Source: Chitinophagaceae bacterium
Lineage (GTDB): Bacteria; Bacteroidota; Bacteroidia; Chitinophagales; Chitinophagaceae
Assembly: GCA_016721085.1 (NCBI GenBank)
Contig: JADKJI010000023.1
Coordinates: 1-64,000, forward strand
Direction of reading: 5' to 3'
Length of the DNA: 64,000 nucleotides
Shown: positions 1-9,998 of the stretch, one piece after another
Numbering within the stretch: position 1 is the stretch's first letter
Layout: each line of letters starts with the position of its first letter
Translations under genes and position numbers: made by a program
Notes under the pieces: generated by a model
Databases searched by the model: none
Seen by the model: the letters and a program-made list of their open reading frames with translations, nothing else
Told to the model about the DNA's origin: nothing

Positions 1-830
1 AACTGTGGTCAGTATTTTCTTTAATTGCGTTTCATCAAACACCGTGACTTTTACCGGGTCGTCTTTAACGCTTACCGCCTCTTTGTGGAACACCATGTCG
101 GTAATTCCAAAACAAACGCTTTGCTCTTTGTGATGTGTTTCTCTTTTTTGTGAACAATTGAAATGTAATATCATTTAGATAGACAAAAAAGGTCTGTCAG
201 AATGAAGAATGGTGACAAAATTTTGGTTGGGTCATCGGCTACCGGGGATTCAAAAAAAAAGTGGTAACGAGTGGGAAATGAGGCATGCCTGATTCTTCAT
301 CTTTTTCAATCCGTTGCTGAATTTTTTTCAATGCTGTTATCAAGATACTTTGCCAGCACTTTCCTGAATTTTCGTTCCAACCCTTTAAATTAAACCTGAT
401 AGCGTGAAATGGAACAGCGGAAGAAAATCGAATACACGAACAATAATACAAGTGAGAGATCCGCTTTGATAGTTACAATCCTGTTTCCTTTTTTATGGGT
501 AGCAACATTCTCAAAATTACTTTTCTGGAGTTTTTGATATACCTCCTGAGCAAAATAATCCTCTATTACACCGATTTTGGCTTCACAGGAGGGACAGAAA
601 AGAAAATCCATTGCAAAGGGATTTTCTTTTTTAATTTCTTCTTCCGTCAGTTCTCTTCCTTTGTATTCTTCAATTGTATCTAGGGTAATGCTCCTGCCAA
701 AAAAAGTATCTACAAACTCATTTTCAGAAAAGGAAAATGTCAGTTCATAATCCCGCTGATTGCATCCTCCTTTATTAATTGCTGTCTTAATCAGAAAATG
801 CGGAAGAATATGAGAGTTCTTTTGTCGCAT
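1..830 (-). CDS. Unrecognised accessory protein with a CxxC zinc-ribbon-like motif, 5' part, frameshifted
   Basis: The clearest open stretch, 390-830, gives 146 residues starting at ATG 830. It contains a single CPSC motif (near residue 80) that could bind zinc with ligands elsewhere. The coding signal then continues leftward in other frames: a helical stretch at about 240-390 (YLDNSIEK, then QRIEKDEE), then VTILHSDRPF near 200, then an open frame from 174 to the left edge. I read the whole as one protein of more than 270 residues with at least three indels, cut by the window edge. I do not recognise the family. It is divergent from the Cap4-STAND gene at 1046 across about 215 bases, so the two may share a regulatory region. 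The stitched reading is inference; the 390-830 frame is directly visible. Confidence 0.45.
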
Positions 831-1045
831 CTGCTTTGTTACATAAACAGCAAGTTGCCATAATAAAAAAAAATTTATCGCTATCCTTCCAGCGGGTTCA
901 GTGACATTAAGCTACGGAAAAATAGGGATACCCTGATCAATTGGACGATCTAAGTAAAGGGTTGGTTAATAACTATTTGCCGTGCTTTATAGCCATATTA
1001 AGTAAATTGAGGATCCTTTATGTCGAAAAAAGAACCATAAATCCA

Positions 1046-4000
1046 TGCAGGATCAAAGAAGCAAGGTAGGATCAAAAGAATTGCCGGCAGTTCAGTATCC
1101 GCTGGAATTACTTGCCAAAAAAGAATTGGAGGCGCAGTCAACCTAAAAGGAATTTATTTTCAACTGCTATTTGCCATTCATACGATTCTTACAAGATTAA
1201 AGGATGACTCATACCAGTTAGAGGTACGCTTGGAAGGAGGGGTGGAAGATGTTGATATTTTTCCGCAGGACAGTGCAGAACTTTTCAGGTAAAGACTTCC
1301 GGGAAAGCCATTGATGCCAGTATGGTTTGGAAACATGAAGGTCTTGCAAAATTTCTGGGAAGCTTATCAACAATTCCAGGAATTGTCATTTTGCATTGTT
1401 CATAATACTACACTTACAAAGGACAACTGGAACTGATCGGTACGGCTTCGATCGATGACAATACATTGAATTTTGGTACGATAAATTTACGAAAACTGAC
1501 TTCAGTATTTCAAAAGAAGAACTCAGGCTGTTTCTTGGCAAGGTTAGCTTCAGTTCATTTTAACGAGCAGCAGTTAACCTTGCTCATTACACATGAACTA
1601 ATTGAAAGGTTTAATATCAATTCCAGTACAGAAAACTTTTTATACAGGCTTTCTTTTACTGGATTTTGATGCTTGAAGAATCGCCGTGTTTAACCTATGC
1701 AGATCTTGTGCAATTGGTACAATCGGTTAAAGACTCTTTTCCTAAATTTCCAACCAACCCCGCCATTCAAAATAATTGGATAAGCGATGTTTCCTACGTG
1801 GTTCCGGATACTCAACCGGACACCACATATTTTGACGGGAAAGCGGCCAGGCTCTTTAGATATTGCCCGGCATTTACCCGTCCATCGTCAGCATTGGGAA
1901 AGATCTATATTGGATAGCATGGATAAATTCGATATCACTGTCATAAAAAGTTCAAGCGGACAAGGCAAGTCGACTCTAGCATGGCAGGTGGGGTATCATC
2001 TGCTTGGAAAGAAATTTAGTGTATATCAACTGAATTATTGCTCAAGTTATAATGAAGCTGTTGCTGTCAGCGATTTTATAGAAAGCAGAATTAAGTTAGG
2101 TCAGGTCCCACAATGATAATAATTGATGGAATCAATCTTGGTTTATCTTCTTGGAATGAACTTGCAAAATCACTTCCGGGATAAACCTGAAAAAATTTTG
2201 ATTACTGCCAGACAGGAAGATTGGGTGAGATATGGAGAAGAACCTGTTGCTCTCAGCCTGAACAGTATTGACATAAGACTCAGTATTCAGGAAGCTAAAC
2301 TTATATATCACGAGCTTCGAAAAGTAACAGGCTTCATCCACCACCATCCAGACATGGAGCCTGCCTGGGGAAAAAAGTGAATGAAAAAGGATTGTTGATC
2401 GAGTATATATTTCTGCTTACCCGTGGACAGATGCTCCATGAACGGCTGGCTAATCAGGTGCGAACGATCCAGAAAGAGGCTGGCAATGCTGCTAAATTGA
2501 AATACTCCGCCTTGTTACCCTTGCGGATGTGCTGAATATAAAACTACAGACGCAAAAGTTGACCGCTTTTATAGATCAAACAATTGGGTTTCAAACAGAC
2601 CGAACAGGAGCTATACCGGGAATTGGAAAAGGAATACTATCTCCAATTCAATGATAAATATGTAGAAGGGTTACATCCTGTGCGCTCAGAACACCTGGTT
2701 AGCATATTACATTCTCATATCCCTGTCAGTGAAAGCCTGATAGCATTACTGGCAGTGGTGGACGAGGATTATATTTATGACTTTTTTATTACCGCACCTG
2801 TGTTATTTGATTTAGATGCAGACAACGACTTTTATAAAGCGGCGGCGAAGGCAATCGCACAAAAATCGATTGCGGAAATGGTTTACGCAATCGACGGGTT
2901 AATGCACCTGGAACCATATCGCTATTGGAAAACTAACAAATCTGTTTTTGACGAAATATTTAATACTGGCGGATCGGAGCTTTTCGTATTTGATATCCCC
3001 TTTTCAATCGCTCGACACATTAAAAAATCTTGCAGAAAGCGTAGGCACGGAAAAAAATGCAAATATTCATTACCTTTTAACCCGTAAAAAGATTTGACAG
3101 TATATTCCTTAAAAGACTCAGCGCTATACAAATTTGTGGGATATCTAAAGACCTGTTTGGACCAGCGTGGCATCATTTCCAATCCTGAAGGGGTGGCATT
3201 CTTATACAAGTGGTTCAAGCAGGCAGGGTATCATTCCCGGACATCATTGAAATAGATGAATCGAGACTACTGGATTTTCTTGCATCAAAAGCATAAGTGA
3301 ATCTTCCGAACTTTTCATTTTTTTCAGCATTTGCAGACCCGTTGCTTATAAGGAATTTGCTGAAAAAAACAAGAACCTAATTATCGGTTGCATTAAGAAG
3401 AAAACAAATACATTGACAATTGAAGAGGCCGGAGAAGATTTTCTTATCCATTACCTGATGGATGAGAATGCAGACAAGGCAAATGAGTACAGCGTGTACC
3501 GTATTAACATTGTTCATTCCTTTTTCCTTTTTACGAACATTATTGTACCAAAGCAATCGTTTTACCCTTTCCAAGTCAAGAAGTATATAAAGTGGTGGTC
3601 GATAATTCGACAAAAGAATGAAACCAGCCGTTGTAGGAGATGATTTTGAAGTTCACCTGAATCAAATCTGGAGTAAAACGATCATAGACCAGTATAGCGC
3701 GAGTTCCTCGTATGAATGGCAGAAACAGCATAGTGAGTTAAGAAAACACTGCGTTGATCTGTTTAAAAAATGTATCCGGCTACTGGAAGCAAAACTGGAA
3801 AAAGACAATTCAAGAGTAAATTCAATTGTCCGGGAAGTAATAATGGGAACCACTTTTATTGATCTTGAATCCAAGCTTCGAAATTCCTTCAAACAGCAAG
3901 AAATAGTTCGACAAAAAATGTTTGCTACACGGAACAGACTGAGATCACAAACTGGCTATCCTCTGTTCCGGAATTTTATTTCCCAGTTCAGCGGTTTAAT

Positions 4001-4549
4001 TACTTTTGGGAGTTTTCCAAAGGACTCATGCAACTGGCACAGACCGACATACATTTTTTTACGTTCGTTCTCATAGATGATGAACAATATGCATCAGGAG
4101 CCTTCCGGGTCAGCGATAGCTATTTCAAAAAGTTCAAACAATACTTTGAAACAGGTCAGGTAGAACAAAACGATTTTGGTAACCCACTACCGCAAACTCC
4201 TGACAAGAAGATGCTGGCAACACTGGATGGAATAAAACTAAGGACTCTGGATCCCAAAAAAGAAGACGAGGCTTTTTTCCGCATGATGTTCAATGTGTGG
4301 AAACTGGTAGAACACCGACAGCGTTTAAATACTGCAATTGACCCTGAATATCTGTGGTTGAAAGAAGCCGAGGGCGAATACAGAAAGGCTATCCAAGATG
4401 ATTTGAATACGGCCATTCCTGAGCCAGATACTGGCCTTACTGTTACAAAAGAAGAAATAATGAAAATACTTGATAATGAAAGTAATCCTGGATCAGGCGA
4501 AATATGTGAGTTAATGATGAAAAAAGCTCAATTAATGAACTCTATTTAA
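1046..4549 (+). pseudogene. Avs-like STAND NTPase with N-terminal Cap4-type (DUF4297-like) nuclease, multiply frameshifted
   Basis: Stitching frames gives a protein of about 1150 residues. The N-terminus has a GG..LKGIYFQ block (from 1128), an acidic EDVD motif (about 1244-1255) and QVKT (1286-1297). These fit the PD-(D/E)xK core of Cap4/DUF4297 dsDNA nucleases. A P-loop SSGQGKST follows at 1950-1974 and a Walker B-like IIIDGIN at 2112-2130, then a long helical C-terminal region; its last part, 4028-4549, is open for 173 residues. Nuclease plus STAND NTPase is the architecture of Avs (AVAST) anti-phage sensors, in which the C-terminal region recognises a phage protein and the nuclease degrades DNA. 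I see at least ten frame changes. The start at 1046 is a guess. The gene is either decayed or intact and badly sequenced. The HNH-like gene starts 6 bases after it ends. Confidence 0.7.
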
Positions 4550-4555
4550 TAACCC

Positions 4556-5194
4556 ATGTCACAAAAGATAAAACTTTGCGCTATTTGTGGTATAAACAAT
4601 GCGACAACGAGGGAGCATGTTCCTCCAAAGGGAATTTTTATTAAACCAAGGCCTGTTGATTTAATAAATGTTCCTGCTGTTTTGACTGCTATAATTCAAC
4701 CTCCGCTTCGGATGAAAATTTCAGGGTCTATCTGGGCTTTCATGTCGCAAGACATTCTGATAAAGGAGAACAGCTTTTTAAAGAAGTTATTATTTTCTCA
4801 ACCAAAAAAAAATATTAAGCTGCGAAAACAAATTATCGTAAGCAACAAACCAGCCCTTTTAAAAACTCCGGGAGGTATTATTGTTGACATGGCTGTAATC
4901 GTGCCCTGGGATAGCGACGCCCACGATAAAACGATTGATAAAATAATACGGGGATTATTTTATCACCATCATGGCAAGATCATTGGCTCAAATGCAGAAA
5001 TCAAAGTCCATTTCTTTAATGAATTCCCCGTTCTCGATATTCAACTTGACAATTACTCCATTGGTTACGGGATCTTCCGATACGGATTCAGAAAAGTAGA
5101 CGACGCCGAGTATAGTTCAGTATGGTTATTTAATTTTTACAACGGGCATTTAGCAGGCGGATATACAGTAAAAAAGCAGTATGAAACTACCTGA
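4556..5194 (+). CDS. HNH-like endonuclease, internally frameshifted
   Basis: The listed frame runs 212 residues from ATG 4556. It opens with CAICG, then the HNH-type block REHVPPK. The expected second zinc pair is missing from this frame (about 4665-4810) but present in another, which reads CFDCYN followed by a well-formed acidic and aromatic stretch (DENFRVYLGFH). The original frame resumes near 4815 (KNIKLRKQ). Two compensating indels therefore hide an intact HNH-like domain with CxxC...REHxPP...CxxCN. The remaining 120 residues look like a folded domain I do not recognise. It starts 6 bases after the Cap4-STAND gene and overlaps the next gene by 14 bases, which argues for one operon. Nuclease activity is inferred from the motif only. 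Confidence 0.6.
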   Translation: MSQKIKLCAICGINNATTREHVPPKGIFIKPRPVDLINVPAVLTAIIQPPLRMKISGSIWAFMSQDILIKENSFLKKLLFSQPKKNIKLRKQIIVSNKPALLKTPGGIIVDMAVIVPWDSDAHDKTIDKIIRGLFYHHHGKIIGSNAEIKVHFFNEFPVLDIQLDNYSIGYGIFRYGFRKVDDAEYSSVWLFNFYNGHLAGGYTVKKQYETT

Positions 5195-7128
5195 ACTTAA
5201 CAGCGACAATAAATTTCTTAAATCCGTCAGATACGAAACCGGGTATAACCCATTTTCAATTAAGTTTAATAAATCACTTAACGATAAATTATACAAAAAA
5301 GCTGTTGCCGGTAATGCAAAAAACAGCACCCTGAATCTTATCCGTGCCGGAGCCCATTTTAATACCACAATTCATGAACCACTATTTGACGAACTAAAAA
5401 CAGTACACCAAAAATAAATCTTTCTAGCGCCGAACTGTTGGAGACTTTTATCGCTTTCATCAATGAACAGGAGCTACTCAATCAGGAGGAAAAATAGTTT
5501 TTCAATTCACTTCAGCAGCCAACCGCACTGGATTTGCAACATGCTTCGACTACAAGAGAAGATATGCCCCAGAATCCGCAGAATTTTACTGCCCTTTCTG
5601 AGGCAATTACGGAGATTGGCAATCTTATCTATCGCTACTTGCGTCATGCTCCTGATTATGAGCCCAAGAGTCTTCCTATTAAGGGGCAGGACCTATTTGA
5701 CTTTCTTACGGCAATAATGAAAGTGACTAACAAATATTATAATCTACAGGCGCATTATGATTGTTGCCTTTATGGACGGTGATATTGAAATAGAGCCTGA
5801 TAAAATATACTTTGATGCCTGCACGACTAGCCTTTATCTCATTCATCAGATAGCTATTACAATTATCGAGAATCAGCGGCTCAACAGGATGAATTATTTC
5901 AAGCACAATTCCTATTATACCGATCTGGCAAAACAGATTGTTCTGTCAGATTCTTCACCCCGAACTCTAAAGGAGGCCATAGTCGAAAATGGATTCATCA
6001 AATACCGTTTGAAAAAAAGAACAGAGGAAGACTACGGCATATACCTTGATTACCTGGTATCCATAATCGATTATTATCCCTTTTATTATTCAAAACCATT
6101 GGTTGAATTGAGTGGGCTTACCATCAACCAATTACTAAGATTATATAGCGAACTTTCAGGACTTATTTCCAGGCTATATTTTAAAGGTCATTTCAAATAT
6201 GCCGGGTACGATATTCAAGCCTATAAGCGGTACTTCCTGCCTAAAATAAAGCATAGTGTTTTGAAAAGTTACCTGCTCTCAGTAACACGATGCTCCGAGA
6301 AACAAATAGAAACATTTATTAAGATTATTACAATCAATAATTCTACTAACCCTGATCTTTTTTGCACCCAGCTAATCAACCGTGATGATTACTATTTCTT
6401 CCCGTACTATGCCATCACTCACCCCAATTATTTCTGCCTTATCGACTATTGGCTTGAACAGGCTGGCGAATCATTAGACCACAGGATCTGCGTTTGAAAA
6501 ATATTTAAAGACTGAGTTATTGAATATCCAGTGAAGAGTGCAACAAATTCAGTGTATTATTTAAATCAAAGTTTATTGCATCAGATGATAGCGAAGAGCA
6601 AATTGACCTGCTGATAGAAACAAAAACAGCATTATTGTCGGTGAAGTTAAATGTGTAAAATATCCTATGCAGAACAGGGATTATTACGGAATCTATGCTT
6701 GATGTTCTTCAAAAGCTGCCGCACAACTGGACAGGAAGGCCCAATTTCTGCAAAAGCATCACTTAGATTTTCTTCCGACATCAGTATGCATGGAAAGAAA
6801 AATCGTTAAAGTTATTATCCTGAATTTTCCCTTTTCATCAGCACCAAGTAAGGGACATTCCTGTTTCTGACAGTAATTTATTCCTTGCTTATTTTAAGTC
6901 CGGCAGGATGGTCGCCAGGTCTTTTGACAACGACAAAATGCAGAAGAAGGATCGGTCAATTATTATTCGACTGAAGATGAATTTTGTGACAATCTCGAAA
7001 GTTACCTGCAAAATCATCCAATGGTGACAGCTTATCTTCCATATTTTGAGAAAAGGAATCTTCCTATCAATTGCCCGGACTTCCTGTTATCCTTTTTCAA
7101 CTATTCAGTCAATCAAAGGAACTGGTAA
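5181..7128 (+). pseudogene. Unrecognised ~640-residue protein with C-terminal PD-(D/E)xK nuclease-like motif, frameshifted
   Basis: ATG 5181 lies within the end of the HNH gene. The first open piece is 5181-5417 (78 residues). Coding continues at 5418-5780 (rich in helices, with one in-frame TAG near 5496) and in the long clean frame 5757-6497 (246 residues, Tyr/Ile/Leu-rich). The last part, 6498-7128, holds IDLLIE (6602-6619) and, one frame over, VGEVKC (6637-6654), a typical D...ExK nuclease core. It is followed by a Gln/Lys-rich helix. At least six frame changes are needed. I do not recognise the N-terminal 450 residues. As third gene of a tightly packed Cap4-STAND/HNH-like/PD-(D/E)xK set it is a candidate accessory factor in defence. 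The function is inference. Confidence 0.55.
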
Positions 7129-7660
7129 TATGGCCAAAATTTGATCCTACATTGATTGCTCAGCCGGGACTGAGACATGACAGCAAAAGAAGGCCCGCAT
7201 TATTGCACGCCAGCTTAATTCAGAGGGTCTTCAGCCGTTCGTAAAAACTCAGTAAGATCAGCCTTTTTGAGCATCTCATCTTTGATGACTTTAAAGTCTT
7301 ACACAGACTCCTTCGGTAAAAGCCTAGGAAATTATTTCATCTTCAAGGTTGCCTTTACCACCCAGCAATCCCGCATGATCAAACGTCCCAACAGGATAAT
7401 ATTTTGGACTGCTGACAAGAAGGACAATTTTGCATTTATCCGTCATCCTGGGCTACGAACTACGGTTTAAAAATTTTGATTTTCCTTTTTTTACTGCACT
7501 ACTCATACATCTCACTTTTCAGTTTGAATAAAATGATTTAATCTTCACAAAACTATTTCGCAATTGCTGTATTCGCCCATTCAGATTTGAACAACTGTTT
7601 TTTGAGGATCGCAGAGAAACTATCTTTATGATTCTTCCCAGATTGCTAAATCTGCAACCG
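7129..7660. other. 530-base stretch without a recognisable gene
   Basis: There is a 67-codon open frame at 7267-7470 on the plus strand, but its composition does not look coding. On the minus strand, 7260-7490 reads in pieces (KCKIVLLVSSPKYYPVGTFD, then ADLTEFLRTAEDP) that look more protein-like; they may be remnants of a gene I cannot identify. The last 150 bases are AT-rich and lead into the oriT-like hairpin. Confidence 0.3.
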
Positions 7661-7730
7661 GCAAGATGTACAAACGTAGCACGTTTGGGGCATCTTGCCC
7701 TTCACTCCGGAGTCGTTTCGGGTGGGGGAA
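7661..7730 (+). other. oriT: Putative origin of transfer (oriT) hairpin upstream of the mob genes
   Basis: Arms GCAAGATG (7661-7668) and CATCTTGC (7691-7698) pair. Inside them CAAACGT (7671-7677) pairs with ACGTTTG (7681-7687) around an AGC loop, giving 15 paired bases with a small bulge. A second, imperfect hairpin around TCCGGA follows at 7701-7727. The element sits immediately upstream of the MobC-like and relaxase genes, the usual place for an oriT in Bacteroidetes mobilizable elements. The assignment as oriT, and where the nick lies, is inference from position and symmetry. Confidence 0.5.
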
Positions 7731-7739
7731 GACGAGCAA

Positions 7740-8152
7740 ATGAATAGTGAAAATGATTTGTGTGATGGGAAAAGAAAAAGTCCGATCTATTTGGCCTGAC
7801 CATTCGGCTGAATGAAGATGAGGACAAAAGATCCAAAAACATTTTGAAAAAACGACTGCAAACTCTCTGAGCAGTTATGCCCGCAGGGTGGATTACAGGA
7901 GCCTGTAACGGTTCTTTATCGAGCTGAATCCGCAGATAATTTCCTGGCAGAAATAGATCCAAGCTAAAAACGAACTCAATGCAATTGGCAACAATTTTAA
8001 TCAGGCTGTAAGAAAGCCATACTCTCGACGATATACACGAGATCAAAGCTGGTTATTGCGTAACGATCCGGCAAAGGGAAATGTTTCTCCAAAAGACTGG
8101 TGAAATAAAAGAGAAGCTCACCCAAATCTATCAGCAATGGTCACAGTCGTAA
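7740..8152 (+). pseudogene. mobC: MobC-like relaxosome accessory protein, frameshifted
   Basis: Stitched frames read as a MobC-family DNA-binding relaxosome protein of about 135 residues. Recognisable blocks in order are LTIRLNEDEDK, FEKTTANSLSSYARRV, then NELNAIGNNFNQAVRK and a C-terminal helix ending at the TAA at 8150-8152. The order of an RLN..E ribbon followed by an ..S.Y.R helix and an LN.IGNN.NQ block is characteristic of these proteins, which help the relaxase melt and nick oriT. About six indels break it. The start at 7740 (ATG) is plausible but the first 15 codons are poorly supported. It overlaps the relaxase start by 16 bases, as is common in this module. Confidence 0.65.
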
Positions 8153-9389
8153 CCGTACCAGGACCATACAGCGGGCGCCAATTATAATGAGCAAAAAGTC
8201 CAGAAAGGCAATGCAGAGTGCATTTATGCCCATGACTTCCTGAATGACACTGAGAAGATGAATTTTATGACAAACTTCACCGTTTTGAGCAGCAGAATTC
8301 CATGAACACAAGAGCAACTACCAATACGCTGCATGTATCGCGTTTTGATCCTTCCGAAAGATTGTCAAAAGAAAAACTAATTAGACCGCAAAGGTTTATA
8401 TGGATAAAATTGGGTTTGGGAATCAGCCTTACCTCGTCTATATCCATTACGATGCAGGCCACCCACATATTCATATTGTTGCGACCAATATTAAAAAAGA
8501 TGGTAAAAGGATCTCACTTCACAATATCGGACGCAATCAATCCACCAAAGCAAGAAGGGAAATTGAACAAATGTATAATCTGGTAAAGGCTGAAGATCAA
8601 AAGAAAAAAACTGGTCATGAAATAAAGGTAGTCAGTGCCCAGCGGGTGCATTACGGAAAGTTAGAAACAAAGAAAAGTATTACCAATGTATTGGATCATG
8701 TGCCGGTCGATTGGAGGTACAGTTCGATGGCTGAACTTAATACCGTCCTGAAACTCTACAATGTAGTGGCCGATCGGGGTAAGGAGGAAGGATTATTTAT
8801 AAAAAAGAGGACTGGTATTTCCGTGTACTGGATGAAGGGAAACAAGGTTGGCGTACCCGTGAAAGCAAGTTCCATTTACAGTAAACCTACACTTGACAAA
8901 CTGGAAAAAGGTTCGCAGAAAATGAAAAATTGAAACCTGAATATAGAAGGCATTAAAGACTACTATTATTGACTGGATTATGCTAAAGCACCCAAAGACC
9001 TTGAAGCCTTCCGGCAAGCGCTGCAAAAAGAAAAGATCAGCCTGGTGATCCGCCAAAATGAAGCAGGGCAAATTTACGGGTTGACCTATATCGACCATAA
9101 TAACAAAACCGTATTAAACGGAAGCGATATTGGGAAAGACTATAGCGCAAAAGGAATCCAGGAAAAATTGAGGTCGGAAAATCTTGCGACAGATAAGCAG
9201 GTGACGAAAAAAGCATGATCTGCCTGATCAAAAACACAATCATTGAAAAATCCAAAAGGTAGAGGAACCGCTTGATCAAAATATCCAGCAAACTCCTGAT
9301 AAAACACTGGAAATACTGACCGGTACCAGGGAGCATCACAGCCATATTCCTTAAGTGAGCTTCGGAGAAGAAAAAAAGAGACGAAATAA
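8137..9389 (+). pseudogene. mobB: MobB-type relaxase/mobilization nuclease, frameshifted
   Basis: The largest clean frame, 8400-8933 (177 residues), contains GHPHIHIVATNI, the metal-binding HxH motif of MOBP-type relaxases, followed by HNIGRNQS, a block typical of Bacteroidetes MobB. Upstream, other frames supply NYNEQKVQKG (with the likely catalytic Tyr), FYDKLHRFEQ and RFDPSERLSKEKL. Downstream, QNEAGQIYGLTYIDH and NGSDIGKDYSAKGI match the usual C-terminal domain, ending in a basic tail at TAA 9387. The best start is ATG 8137, inside mobC. The protein would nick oriT and stay bound to the transferred strand. I count about six frame changes. I saw no premature stop that an indel would not explain. 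Confidence 0.75.
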
Positions 9390-9415
9390 TAAATAGTAAA
9401 TACTTAATGTCATGC

Positions 9416-9895
9416 AAGCCGGGAAAACGAACAAGGACTAAGAAAGATCATTGAACAGACAAGGCTGATCGCAATAGCGGTGCTATTGCTGCATTTTATT
9501 ACTACTGTTATAGGTCCTTTGATGAGTGGAACTTACCAACGAAATATCGGACAGGCTATTAAAGAATATACAAGCAACAGATCTTTTTTTCTAGCCTGCA
9601 AAAATCAAAACTAATAGCCCTTGGATTTTTGATTATTTCTCTTCTAGGTGCAAAGGGAAAAGAAATGAGAAGCTCACGTTTAAACCCATCATCGCATATT
9701 TAATTACCGGATTAATTTTATTTTTTTGGCAGTTTTCTTTGTTTACATCTGCAGCAATCGGTAACTACACGCACGTTTTGTTATGTTGCCGTGACTTCAC
9801 TTGGATTTATTTTCATCCTTACCTTGAGGACAGGCTATTGGTTCGGCTGTCCGGTAAAAAAAGTACTTTTGTTTATTGTTTATTTTTTTGCGTAG
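9416..9895 (+). pseudogene. N-terminal fragment of a TraG/MobC-type conjugal coupling protein
   Basis: Stitched frames from ATG 9416 read ENEQGLRKIIEQTRLIAIAV, then a hydrophobic Tyr-rich segment, LLKNIQATDLF, KLIALGFLIISLLGAKGK, and two further membrane segments ending FIVYFFA before TAG at 9893. This matches the N-terminal membrane region of the coupling protein that follows the relaxase in Bacteroidetes mobilizable elements. The full protein is normally around 650 residues with an FtsK/VirD4-like ATPase. Here only about 160 residues remain and no ATPase motif follows. The next recognisable sequence is the start of the second STAND gene near 9999, so the gene has been truncated by that cassette or by a deletion. 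Confidence 0.6.
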
Positions 9896-9998
9896 TAACT
9901 CAAAACTACCAATTTGGGGAGTTCCATCGACCTCCTTTTTTATTTTAAAAGAATACTTTTCCCGGACAGTAGTAGATTTGTACCAAGAATTTTCAAAA

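Noticed and set aside
2132..2347. 71-codon minus-strand ORF inside the Cap4-STAND gene
   Set aside because: It is the reverse strand of the STAND domain and has no independent signal.
7267..7470. 67-codon ORF in the region before the mob genes
   Set aside because: Its composition does not look coding and no family fits.
7260..7490. Minus-strand fragments as a ParA-like protein
   Set aside because: The pieces lack a deviant Walker A motif; similarity is too vague to name.
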